Shown here: positions 6,542 to 13,220 of the stretch, piece after piece
How positions within the stretch are numbered: position 1 is the first letter of the stretch
Layout of the letters: every line of letters starts with the position of its first letter
DNA from: JBOGXB01 sp050694215
GTDB lineage: Bacteria; Actinomycetota; CADDZG01; WHSQ01
DNA length: 13,220 nucleotides
Assembly (NCBI GenBank): GCA_050694215.1
Contig: JBOGXB010000054.1
Span: forward strand, 1 to 13,220
Direction of reading: 5' to 3'
Notes under the pieces: model-generated
Told to the model about the DNA's origin: nothing
Database searches by the model: none
The model's input: the letters and a program-made list of their open reading frames with translations, nothing else
Program-made: the position numbers and the translations under genes

Positions 6542-7828
6542 TCACGCGCTCGCCCACTTCGGAAAGGTCCTCGATCCGGGATAGCGCGCGGCATCGCCGA
6601 GGACGCTCTCGATGCGAAGCAGCTGGTTGTACTTAGCGGTCCGTTCGCCGCGCCCGGGAGCACCCGCCTTGATCTGACCGGCATTTGTCGCAACGGCTAT
6701 GTCCGCGATCGTTGCGTCCTCGGTCTCTCCCGAGCGATGCGAGATCATCGTTCCGTACGCAGCGCGCTGGGCGATGCGAACCGTCTCGAGGGTCTCGGAG
6801 AGGGTCCCGATCTGGTTCGGCTTCACCAGGATTGAATTCGCAACTCGCTCCCTGATGCCGCGTCGCAGGATCTCGGGGTTCGTGACGAAGAGGTCGTCGC
6901 CCACCAGTTGCACCTTGTTACCCATCCGCTCGGTGAGGAGCTTCCAGCCCTCCCAATCGTCCTCCGCCATCCCATCCTCGATCGAGACGATCGGATACTT
7001 GCCGACCCACTCCTCCCAGAAATCGACCATCTGCTCGCGCGACAGGCGACGATCCTCGGATGCAAGCACGTACGAGTCGCCGTCGATGATCTCCGAGGCG
7101 GCGGGGTCGAGCGCTATGGCGATGTCGGTGCCCGGCTCGTAGCCCGCCGCTTCCACCGCATCGATCAAAAGCTCGACGGCCTCCTCGTTCCGACCGAGGT
7201 TCGGAGCGAACCCTCCCTCGTCCCCCACGCCCGTCGATAGGCCTTTGAGGTCCAGCGCCCTCTTCAGATGGTGATACGTATCGGCGCCCCATTCGAGGGC
7301 TTCGTTGAAAGAGGCTGCACCGATCGGAGCAAGCATGAACTCCTGGAGGTCGACCGAGTTGTCCGCATGGGCACCACCGTTGAGGACGTTCATCATCGGT
7401 ACCGGGAGAGCATGTGCGTCCGGCCCACCCAGGTAGCGAAAGAGCGGGAGATCGAGCTCTTGGGCCACTGCGTGCGCGATCGCCAGAGACACGCCGAGGA
7501 TCGAGTTGGCTCCGAGCTTGGACTTGTCGTCCGTCCCGTCGAGATCGCACATCAAGGTGTCGAGGCCGCGCTGATCGAGGGCGTCGCGTCCCAGCAGGGC
7601 GGGACCGATCATCTGATCGACGTTGTCAACTGCCAGGCTCACGCCCTTGCCCCCGTAGCGCTTGCCCCCATCGCGAAGCTCGAGTGCCTCGTGAGCGCCG
7701 GTCGAAGCGCCCGAGGGCACCGCGGCGCGGCCGATCGCCCCGGAGTCGAGCCGGACCTCGGCCTCGACCGTCGGGTTGCCGCGCGAGTCCAGGATCTCCC
7801 GGCCCCGGACGTCGACGATCTCAGTCAT
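6542..7828 (-). CDS. eno: Enolase (phosphopyruvate hydratase)
   Basis: A 428-residue enolase converting 2-phosphoglycerate to phosphoenolpyruvate in glycolysis; the cytosolic enzyme is usually an oligomer. Seen: PSGASTGAHEALELRD (38-53), GDEGGFAPN (202-210) with proton donor E204, Mg ligands D241, E284 (SIEDG) and D311 (VGDDLF), the signature ILVKPNQIGT (333-342) with catalytic base K336, SHRSGETED (363-371) and K387 near the C-terminus. All catalytic residues are present and the length is normal (about 425-430). The ATG at 7828 is chosen over longer in-frame options because GAGGAG lies 6 nt upstream (7840-7835) and MTEIVDVRGREILDSRGNPT is the usual enolase N-terminus. It follows mazG after a 111-nt gap and precedes the FtsB-like gene, as in M. 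tuberculosis except that no lpqU-like gene is present. Confidence 0.98.
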   Translation of the reverse strand: MTEIVDVRGREILDSRGNPTVEAEVRLDSGAIGRAAVPSGASTGAHEALELRDGGKRYGGKGVSLAVDNVDQMIGPALLGRDALDQRGLDTLMCDLDGTDDKSKLGANSILGVSLAIAHAVAQELDLPLFRYLGGPDAHALPVPMMNVLNGGAHADNSVDLQEFMLAPIGAASFNEALEWGADTYHHLKRALDLKGLSTGVGDEGGFAPNLGRNEEAVELLIDAVEAAGYEPGTDIAIALDPAASEIIDGDSYVLASEDRRLSREQMVDFWEEWVGKYPIVSIEDGMAEDDWEGWKLLTERMGNKVQLVGDDLFVTNPEILRRGIRERVANSILVKPNQIGTLSETLETVRIAQRAAYGTMISHRSGETEDATIADIAVATNAGQIKAGAPGRGERTAKYNQLLRIESVLGDAARYPGSRTFPKWASA

Positions 7829-7840
7829 CCCATGCTCCTC

Positions 7841-7859
7841 GCCGCCGATGTCCGGCGGC
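7841..7859 (-). promoter_or_regulatory. Hairpin in the eno leader abutting the ribosome binding site
   Basis: GCCGCCG-GACAT-CGGCGGC forms a perfect 7-bp, all-GC stem with a 5-nt loop. Its 3' foot touches the GAGGAG ribosome binding site (7840-7835). Upstream in the 111-nt gap are an AT-richer patch, two TGCTAG direct repeats 31 nt apart (from 7905 and from 7874) and a TAGCCT box (7903-7898) that could be a -10 with no good -35. The leader could set eno translation or mRNA stability. Confidence 0.4.
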
Positions 7860-7939
7860 CATCTCTCACTAGCAACATAAGAAACATCAGCCACACCAGG
7901 CTAGCAGGGGAGCCGGCGTGCGTGACGGAACCCGCCCCC

Positions 7940-8911
7940 CTATCGAGAACCGGCGAGGGACTTACGGAAGCGAAGGGTCGCGCGCCGCAAAGCCCCCTCC
8001 GGATCGATCCCGTTGGCCCGCGCCAGCGCGACGACCCAGAACAACGTCTCCCCCACACTGTCGGGATTGGTCGGCTCCGCCAGGATCGCTCCGAGCTTTC
8101 GCCATGCGATGTCCTCTTCCGCGTCGAAACCGAGCGAGGCGGCGCGCTTCTGGGTCTTGTAGGCGAGGAGCAACGAGGGAAGAGCCTCGGGGATGCCCTC
8201 GAAGGCATCCTCTCTGTGCTTCTCCTTCGCCTTTATCGACTCCCAGTTCGACACGACCTCGCTCGCGCCCGAGACCTCCACATCGCCGAAGACGTGGGGA
8301 TGGCGGTGAAGCAACTTCGCCGAGATCCGGTCGGCAACGGAGGCGAGATCGAAGCGGCCGTCGTCCGCCGCGAGCTGAGCGTGGAACGCGACCTGGAGCA
8401 GCAGGTCTCCTAGCTCTTCCTCCAGCTCCTCTCCGACCTCGTTTCGATCGATCGCATCCAGGACCTCATAGGCCTCCTCGACGAGATGCACTCGCAGTGA
8501 CTCGTGGGTCTGCTCCGCATCCCACGGGCAACCGTCCTCGGAACGAAGCCGCGCCATGATCAGCGAGAGCGCGCCGAGCGACGACGCGGCACGTCGCACC
8601 AAATAGGAGGCGTGTGCCGCCGACAGGGCATCCGGCGAAGGCGCCGAGCCCGATGTCACGACGGCGCCGGCGCGCGCCAGCTCGATCACCCGGCTCGAGC
8701 CAGGGTCCGACACCAGGGCCCATCCATCCCGGTCGGCGGAAGGCTCGTCGTCTAACGGACCCACAGAGATCCCTGCGGCGGCGAGGCGTTGCATCAACGG
8801 ATGGTCCGATCTCTCGAACAGCACCCGCTCGCATGCGACGAGGGCGTCCCATTCGTCGAGCGTCATGTGTCCCGACTCGTCGGGAGCCAGAGGAACGACC
8901 AGAAGAGGCAT
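7940..8911 (-). CDS. mazG: Nucleoside triphosphate pyrophosphohydrolase MazG
   Basis: A 323-residue MazG protein, a cytosolic enzyme that hydrolyses (d)NTPs to NMP and pyrophosphate and helps clear damaged nucleotides. The first MazG domain, about 110-225, keeps GCPWDAEQTHESLR (127-140), the metal-binding EEAYEVLDAI (145-154) and EEELGDLLLQV (164-174), and HRHPHVFGD (202-210). A second MazG-like segment at about 240-318 (AYKTQKRAASLGFD onward) is shortened and has lost the EExxE part, reading KLGAILAE, and has GET in place of GDL. Residues 1-105 are an N-terminal extension of unknown role, of a size similar to that in mycobacterial MazG. The ATG at 8911 lies 15 nt after the foldase gene; its ribosome binding site is weak (GAAGA). 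This is the housekeeping enzyme and not part of a MazEF toxin system. Confidence 0.93.
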   Translation of the reverse strand: MPLLVVPLAPDESGHMTLDEWDALVACERVLFERSDHPLMQRLAAAGISVGPLDDEPSADRDGWALVSDPGSSRVIELARAGAVVTSGSAPSPDALSAAHASYLVRRAASSLGALSLIMARLRSEDGCPWDAEQTHESLRVHLVEEAYEVLDAIDRNEVGEELEEELGDLLLQVAFHAQLAADDGRFDLASVADRISAKLLHRHPHVFGDVEVSGASEVVSNWESIKAKEKHREDAFEGIPEALPSLLLAYKTQKRAASLGFDAEEDIAWRKLGAILAEPTNPDSVGETLFWVVALARANGIDPEGALRRATLRFRKSLAGSR

Positions 8912-8926
8912 GGGTAGCGTCTTCGG

Positions 8927-9970
8927 TTACGGCGTCGGCGCGGCTGTTGGCTCGGGGGTGGGGGTGGCCTGGGACTCATCTGCACCGGGCACGTCTTGCG
9001 CCGACGGATTGACGATCTGCTGGGTATCGAGATCAAGCTCTCCGTAGCGCGGGTTAACTCGGATGTCCGCGTCCTCGTACGCGTCGACCACCCATTCTTG
9101 CCACGCCTCGTCCTCTGCTTCGCCCCCGAGCACCTCCTCGATCTGGCCCCGGACCTGCTCGAACGGCGCAACTCGTCGATCGGTGACGCGGATCACATGG
9201 AAGCCGAACTGAGTCCTGACGGGAGCGGAGATCTCGCCGATCGAGAGATCGGCCGCGGTCTGCTCGAAGGGGGGGGCGAATTGGCCGACGGAGAAATAAC
9301 CGAGATCGCCGCCCTTTCCGGAGTTTGAGGGATCCGTCGAGTACCTCTCGGCCAAGCGCGCGAAGAGTCCCTCGATCTCGCCGCCGCGCGCCGCGCGCAA
9401 CCGCGTTGCGAGCGACGCGGCGAGCCTCCGCGACTCCAGGAGAATGTGCTGTGCTCTTGTCTGACGGTAGTCGTTCAGGTTCTCCTGATAGAAATCGAGC
9501 AACTCCTCGTCCGCGGGGCCTGCCCCCTCGGTGACCTTCGCCCGGAGCTCCTCCTCGAGGAGGCTGTCGTAGATGAGCTCGTTCAGGTAGTCGGCCGTCA
9601 ATCCTTGCTCGGCCAGGGCATCCTGGAACGCCTCCTCGGAGGGGAAATCACCCTTGATCTGATCCAGTCGCTGGGCTACCTCCTCGTCCGTGACCTCGAT
9701 GTCGAGCTCGTCTGCCTGGGGCTGAAGAACCGCTCGGCGGATCAACTGCGAGAGCCGGGACTGCTCGAACTGACGAAGGATCTCCTGAGGCTCTCCCTGC
9801 GTGGCCACTTGCTTGAACTCCGCCGTGTCTTCGTAATCCTCGACGATCGCAGTGATCTGGTCCACGGTGATCTTGTCGTCTCCGACGACGGCCGCGGCGG
9901 GATCGAGGAGGTCGCCGCATGCCGTCAAAAGGAAGACGAACAGCGGCACGAAGAGGCGAACGGCCTTCAT
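8927..9970 (-). CDS. Peptidyl-prolyl isomerase lipoprotein, SurA/PrsA-like foldase
   Basis: A 347-residue predicted exported lipoprotein. The N-terminus is a lipoprotein signal (MKAVRLFVPLFVFLLTAC) with lipobox LTAC, so C18 should be lipidated and the protein anchored to the outer face of the membrane. Residues about 25-165 form a SurA-N-type chaperone arm. The parvulin (PpiC-type) isomerase domain spans about 169-265: RAQHILLES (172-180), ERYSTDPSNSGKGGDLGYFS (208-227), APPFEQTAADLSIGEIS (232-248) and FGFHVIRVTDRR (255-266). A Thr/Pro-rich tail (335-347) ends it. It probably helps exported proteins fold. The ATG at 9970 overlaps the mfd stop as ATGA. A foldase gene directly after mfd is usual in clostridial Firmicutes, whereas M. 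tuberculosis has mazG there. Confidence 0.9.
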   Translation of the reverse strand: MKAVRLFVPLFVFLLTACGDLLDPAAAVVGDDKITVDQITAIVEDYEDTAEFKQVATQGEPQEILRQFEQSRLSQLIRRAVLQPQADELDIEVTDEEVAQRLDQIKGDFPSEEAFQDALAEQGLTADYLNELIYDSLLEEELRAKVTEGAGPADEELLDFYQENLNDYRQTRAQHILLESRRLAASLATRLRAARGGEIEGLFARLAERYSTDPSNSGKGGDLGYFSVGQFAPPFEQTAADLSIGEISAPVRTQFGFHVIRVTDRRVAPFEQVRGQIEEVLGGEAEDEAWQEWVVDAYEDADIRVNPRYGELDLDTQQIVNPSAQDVPGADESQATPTPEPTAAPTP

Positions 9971-10646
9971 CTCGACGAGGTTAACTGTTCCAGAATCTCA
10001 GTCACCCATTTGACGGCTTCCGACTCGGGCATCATGCGCTCAGGCACCAGCAGCGTCCTCGTCTCGGCGCGGTACTCCGCACCGGGGAGGATGCGCTGAA
10101 GACGGACCTGACGCGAGTCCTCGAGTTCGATGGGGCGGATTCGCAGATTGCCCGCAACCGTTGCGGCCTCATTGATGCCGGCGTCGACCATCACCCGCCT
10201 CAAGCCGGCTACGTCGAAGAGCCCCTCCACCGGTGGAGGAAGCGGCGAACCGTAGCGGTCCTGTAGCTCGGTGCGGACTTCTGTGATGTCGTCGTCGGCG
10301 CGCACCGAAGCCACGCGCCGGTACGACTCGAGCCTTGCGTTTTCATCTGCTATGTAGTCCTTCGGGATGAACGCGTTGAGGGGCAGATCGATCCGAACCT
10401 CTATCTCATCGCGCCACGGCAGGCCCTTGGCCTCGTCAACCGCAGCGGCCATTAGCTTGACGTAGAGCTCGAACCCGATCTCCGCGATATGGCCGTGCTG
10501 CTCGCCCCCCAGCAGGTTGCCGGCTCCACGGATCTCCAGGTCGCGCAGCGCGATACGGAAGCCGGAGCCCAGTCCGGTGTACTCGGAGATCGTCGCCAAC
10601 CGCTCGTGAGCCCCCTCGGTGAGCGAACGCTCGGGAGGAACGAACA
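9967..10646 (-). CDS. mfd: Transcription-repair coupling factor Mfd, C-terminal part (displaced by frameshift)
   Basis: This frame continues Mfd after the break: FVPPERSLTEGAHERLATI begins at 10644, then GSGFRIALRDLEIRGAGNLL (the end of the translocase module), GEQHGHIAEIGFELYVKLM, and the C-terminal TRCF/D7 domain to a stop at 9967 (225 residues). That domain normally keeps Mfd autoinhibited until it meets RNA polymerase. The open frame extends upstream to an ATG at 10785, but those extra residues show no Mfd similarity and are an out-of-frame reading of the helicase region, so no natural start is evident. The stop overlaps the foldase start as ATGA, showing that the ancestral reading frame is intact here. 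It is either a separate fragment or, with a corrected sequence, part of one full-length gene. Confidence 0.85.
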
Positions 10647-13220
10647 CGCATAGGCGCGCTCGTGGGCACGTCCAACGCGGCCACGCAGCTGGTACATCTG
10701 TGAAAGCCCGAGGAGATCGGAGCGCTCCACGATGAGAGTATTGACCGTCGGGATGTCCAGCCCGGCTTCGATGATCGTCGTGCACACGAGGACGTTCGTC
10801 TTTTTGTCGAAGAAGTCCAGCATCGATTGCTCGAGCTTGCGCTCCTCCATTTGGCCATGAGCCACACCGATGCGCGCGTCGGATACCAGCTCGGCGACGC
10901 GACGCGCTGCGTGCTCGATGGTGTCGACGCGATGATGAACGTAGAAGACCTGTCCATCACGTAGGAGCTCACGGCGGATCGCAGAGATCACGATGTCGTC
11001 CGCGTAGTCGCCGACGTACGTCATGACCGGATGCCGGTCCTCGGGCGGAGTGTCGACGATCGACATGTCGCGGATCCCCGACATGGCCATCTCGAGTGTC
11101 CTCGGTATAGGCGTCGCCGTAAGCGTGAGGATGTCGACGCTGGCGCGCATCGACTTCAGCCTCTCTTTCTGGTCGACGCCGAAGCGCTGCTCCTCGTCGA
11201 CGATTACGAGTCCTAGCTCGGCGAACTTGACGTCCGACTGGAGCAGACGGTGGGTTCCAACGACGACGTCCACCTTGCCGAGCGCCAGATCCTCGACCAC
11301 TTTCCTGGACTCGGCCGCCGAGAGGAACCTCGAGAGCACCTCGACCCTCACCGGGAAGTGCCGGAAGCGTTCGACGAAAGTTGCATGGTGCTGCTGCGCC
11401 AGGATCGTGGTCGGGACAAGGACCACCACTTGCCTCCCGTCTGCGACCGCCTTGAATGCCGCTCTAACGGCGATCTCAGTCTTGCCGTAACCGACATCCC
11501 CGCAAACGAGGCGATCCATCGGCGCATCGGACTCCATGTCGTCCTTGACCTCGTCCACGGCACGCAGCTGGTCGGGAGTCTCCTCGTAGGGAAACGCATC
11601 CTCGAGCTCGCGCTGCCACGGGGTATCGGGAGAGAACGCGTGTCCCTTGGCCCGAGCTCGTCGTGCGTATAGGTCGACCAGCTCGCGAGCTATCTCACGC
11701 GCCCTGCGGCCGACGCGCGCCTTCGTCTTCGCCCACTCTCCGGTGCCGAGACGATTGATCCGCGGTGCCTCTCCGCCTACGTACTTCGATACGAAATCGA
11801 CCTGGTCGCTGGGGACGTAGAGCTTGTCTCCGCGCGCGTACTCGATGATGAGGTACTCGCGGTGAACTCCCAGCAGATCGCGGTCCACCATGCCCATGTA
11901 TCTGCCGATCCCATGAACCTCGTGGACGACCAGATCCCCGTCGGCAAGGTCCAGAGGACCGGAGATCTCGCGACGGCGTGCCTGGATCCGGCGGCGCGCC
12001 GCGCCGGAACGCCGCCCGGTGATGTCCGACTCGGCCACCAGCGCGAGGTTCGTGGGGGGGCCGAGGATGAAGCCGCGCGCGAGCTCCGCCACCACGATGG
12101 ATCCGGCCCCCTTGAGTTCTCGGGAGGGCGCCGCTTCTTCGATCGAGAAATCGAGGCCTGCGGACTTCAGATTCTGCTGCATGCGCTTCGCGGTGTCGGG
12201 AAGCGAGGCAGCCACCACAACCCTGTGGCCGTCATGGATCAAGGTCCGCAGCCGCTCCACGAGAAGGTCCGGCTTGCCGGCCGTCGCCGTCCACATGTCG
12301 ACGGGGAATGCGTCCGCGTCAACCTCCGCGAAGCTTGACAAAAGCAACGTCGTGGAGGCCGGTGCGAGGGTCTCGTTCAACGGCGCGTAGTGCCGGCTGC
12401 GGATGCCCGAAAGCTGCGCCCACTCGCCGACCTGTTCCATAACCTCGTCCCCTCGGTCCGAGACGCGCTTCGGCTCCACGACGACGGCCGGCGCGCCCTC
12501 CGGAAGCAAGGAAGCAAGGGGAACGAGACCACCGGTGATCTCGGGAAGGAGGCGCTCTGCCCCTGGAATGACGATCCCCTCGGCGAGCTGAGCCAGAGCA
12601 GGATCGTCATCGACCTGCGCGAGCTCCTTGGCGCGCACGATCGTCGCGTCGTCGGCTACGAGCTCCCGACACGCGGCTATCTGAATGCTCTCGATCTCGC
12701 CCAGTGAACGCTGGGATGCGAGGGTGAATTGCCTCAGGGAGGTGATCTCGTCACCCCAGAGCTCGGCGCGTGCCGGTCGCTCGCTCGACGGTGGGAAGAC
12801 ATCGAGGATGCCGCCGCGTACGGCGAACTCGCCGCGGCGCTCGACCATGTAGTTGCGCTCGTAACCCATCGCAACCAGTCGGGCCGTCACCTCCTCGAGG
12901 GAGACAGTTACGCCGGGCGCCAGAGCGATCGTCTCGGGTGCCTCGCCGCTCCAGTCCGGACGTGCGACGAGTTGCGTCGCGCCCTGAGCGGTGGTAACGA
13001 CGAGGAACGGCTCGCGCCTTGTTAGACGAGCGAGAACGTGAAGGCGGCGGCCCATCGTGTCGACCGAGGGCGAGATCGGCTCGCCGGGAAGCACCTCCCA
13101 TCCGGGGAAGACTTCGGCTCCCTTAGGGCCCAGGAACGCGTGCACGTCCCGCCCCAGTTGCTCCGCCTCCTCCGGCCGGGCGGTCACCACAAGCACCGGA
13201 AGACCGAGGTGCTGCACCAG
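10452..13220 (-). CDS. mfd: Transcription-repair coupling factor Mfd, N-terminal part (5' end off window, frameshifted near 10645)
   Basis: Mfd removes RNA polymerase stalled at lesions and recruits UvrA. The frame is open to the right edge, so the first few dozen residues are missing. Numbering from the GTG at 13217: a UvrB-like region (about 1-250, with FPGWEVLPGEPISPS), the RNA-polymerase-interacting CarD-like domain (about 423-480, DLVVHEVHGIGRYMG), and the RecG-like translocase: Walker A CGDVGYGKTE (572-581), DEEQ (674-677), TATPIPRTL (700-708), EAGLDIP (817-823) and QLRGRVGR (843-850). Homology ends at ERAYA (853-857; last codon 10647). The frame then runs 64 meaningless residues to a stop at 10452. 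All motifs upstream are intact, so the break is recent or a sequence error. It heads the cluster, overlapping the foldase gene via its other half. Confidence 0.93.
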   Translation of the reverse strand: MVQHLGLPVLVVTARPEEAEQLGRDVHAFLGPKGAEVFPGWEVLPGEPISPSVDTMGRRLHVLARLTRREPFLVVTTAQGATQLVARPDWSGEAPETIALAPGVTVSLEEVTARLVAMGYERNYMVERRGEFAVRGGILDVFPPSSERPARAELWGDEITSLRQFTLASQRSLGEIESIQIAACRELVADDATIVRAKELAQVDDDPALAQLAEGIVIPGAERLLPEITGGLVPLASLLPEGAPAVVVEPKRVSDRGDEVMEQVGEWAQLSGIRSRHYAPLNETLAPASTTLLLSSFAEVDADAFPVDMWTATAGKPDLLVERLRTLIHDGHRVVVAASLPDTAKRMQQNLKSAGLDFSIEEAAPSRELKGAGSIVVAELARGFILGPPTNLALVAESDITGRRSGAARRRIQARRREISGPLDLADGDLVVHEVHGIGRYMGMVDRDLLGVHREYLIIEYARGDKLYVPSDQVDFVSKYVGGEAPRINRLGTGEWAKTKARVGRRAREIARELVDLYARRARAKGHAFSPDTPWQRELEDAFPYEETPDQLRAVDEVKDDMESDAPMDRLVCGDVGYGKTEIAVRAAFKAVADGRQVVVLVPTTILAQQHHATFVERFRHFPVRVEVLSRFLSAAESRKVVEDLALGKVDVVVGTHRLLQSDVKFAELGLVIVDEEQRFGVDQKERLKSMRASVDILTLTATPIPRTLEMAMSGIRDMSIVDTPPEDRHPVMTYVGDYADDIVISAIRRELLRDGQVFYVHHRVDTIEHAARRVAELVSDARIGVAHGQMEERKLEQSMLDFFDKKTNVLVCTTIIEAGLDIPTVNTLIVERSDLLGLSQMYQLRGRVGRAHERAYACSFLPSVRSPRGLTSGWRRSPSTPDWAPASVSRCATWRSVEPATCWGASSTAISRRSGSSSTSS

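Noticed and set aside
7940..8911. MazG as part of a MazEF-type toxin or a defence system.
   Set aside because: No mazE, mazF or relA is adjacent, and the mfd-mazG-eno neighbourhood is the conserved housekeeping location.
10640..10660. Programmed ribosomal frameshifting in mfd.
   Set aside because: There is no slippery heptamer, stop codon or stimulatory structure at the junction, Mfd is not known to use frameshifting, and the number of bases missing does not fit a simple one-base slip with normal family spacing.
1..13220. Mobile element, phage, CRISPR array or tRNA in the window.
   Set aside because: I saw no transposase or integrase motif, no direct repeats of array type, no cloverleaf-like sequence and no target duplications; genes are co-directional and closely spaced throughout.

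Overview
This 13.2 kb, GC-rich window carries eleven genes, all on the minus strand, so transcription runs from the high-coordinate end to the low-coordinate end. I see no tRNA, rRNA, CRISPR array, insertion sequence or phage gene. The gene content points to an actinobacterium (Actinomycetota). A DUF501 gene lies between a FtsB/DivIC-type gene and a Ppx/GppA phosphatase, and the backbone mfd, mazG, eno, ftsB, DUF501, ppx is the order known from Mycobacterium tuberculosis (Rv1020 to Rv1026). The proteins do not look closely mycobacterial. Two extra genes, a SurA/PrsA-type foldase after mfd and a YabR-type S1 protein after the divIC-like gene, recall the order in Firmicutes. A deep-branching actinobacterial lineage is my inference.

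Layout in transcription order. (1) 13220-9967: mfd, cut by the window edge and broken by a frameshift near 10645. (2) 9970-8927: a lipoprotein with a parvulin-type prolyl isomerase domain, overlapping mfd by ATGA. (3) 8911-7940: mazG. (4) 7828-6542: eno, with its own leader and a hairpin abutting the ribosome binding site. (5) 6530-6132: a small FtsB/DivIC-like septum protein. (6) 6082-4167: an alkylation-repair pair, an Ada-type sensor fused to AlkA glycosylase, then ogt. (7) 4058-2252: S1-domain protein, DUF501 protein and Ppx/GppA phosphatase, tightly packed. (8) 2154-1: an acetyl-CoA-synthetase-like acyl-CoA ligase and the start of a histidine phosphatase that runs off the left edge.

Most of this is housekeeping: transcription-coupled repair, NTP-pool cleaning, alkylation repair, glycolysis, division and polyphosphate/ppGpp metabolism. 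I found no convincing new defence or mobile system. The points most worth checking are the mfd frameshift, the mixed actinobacterial/Firmicute gene order interrupted by the repair pair, the non-acetate-like pocket of the acyl-CoA ligase, and a repeated TANNNT-N6-ATG arrangement suggesting leaderless transcripts at three genes that follow gaps.
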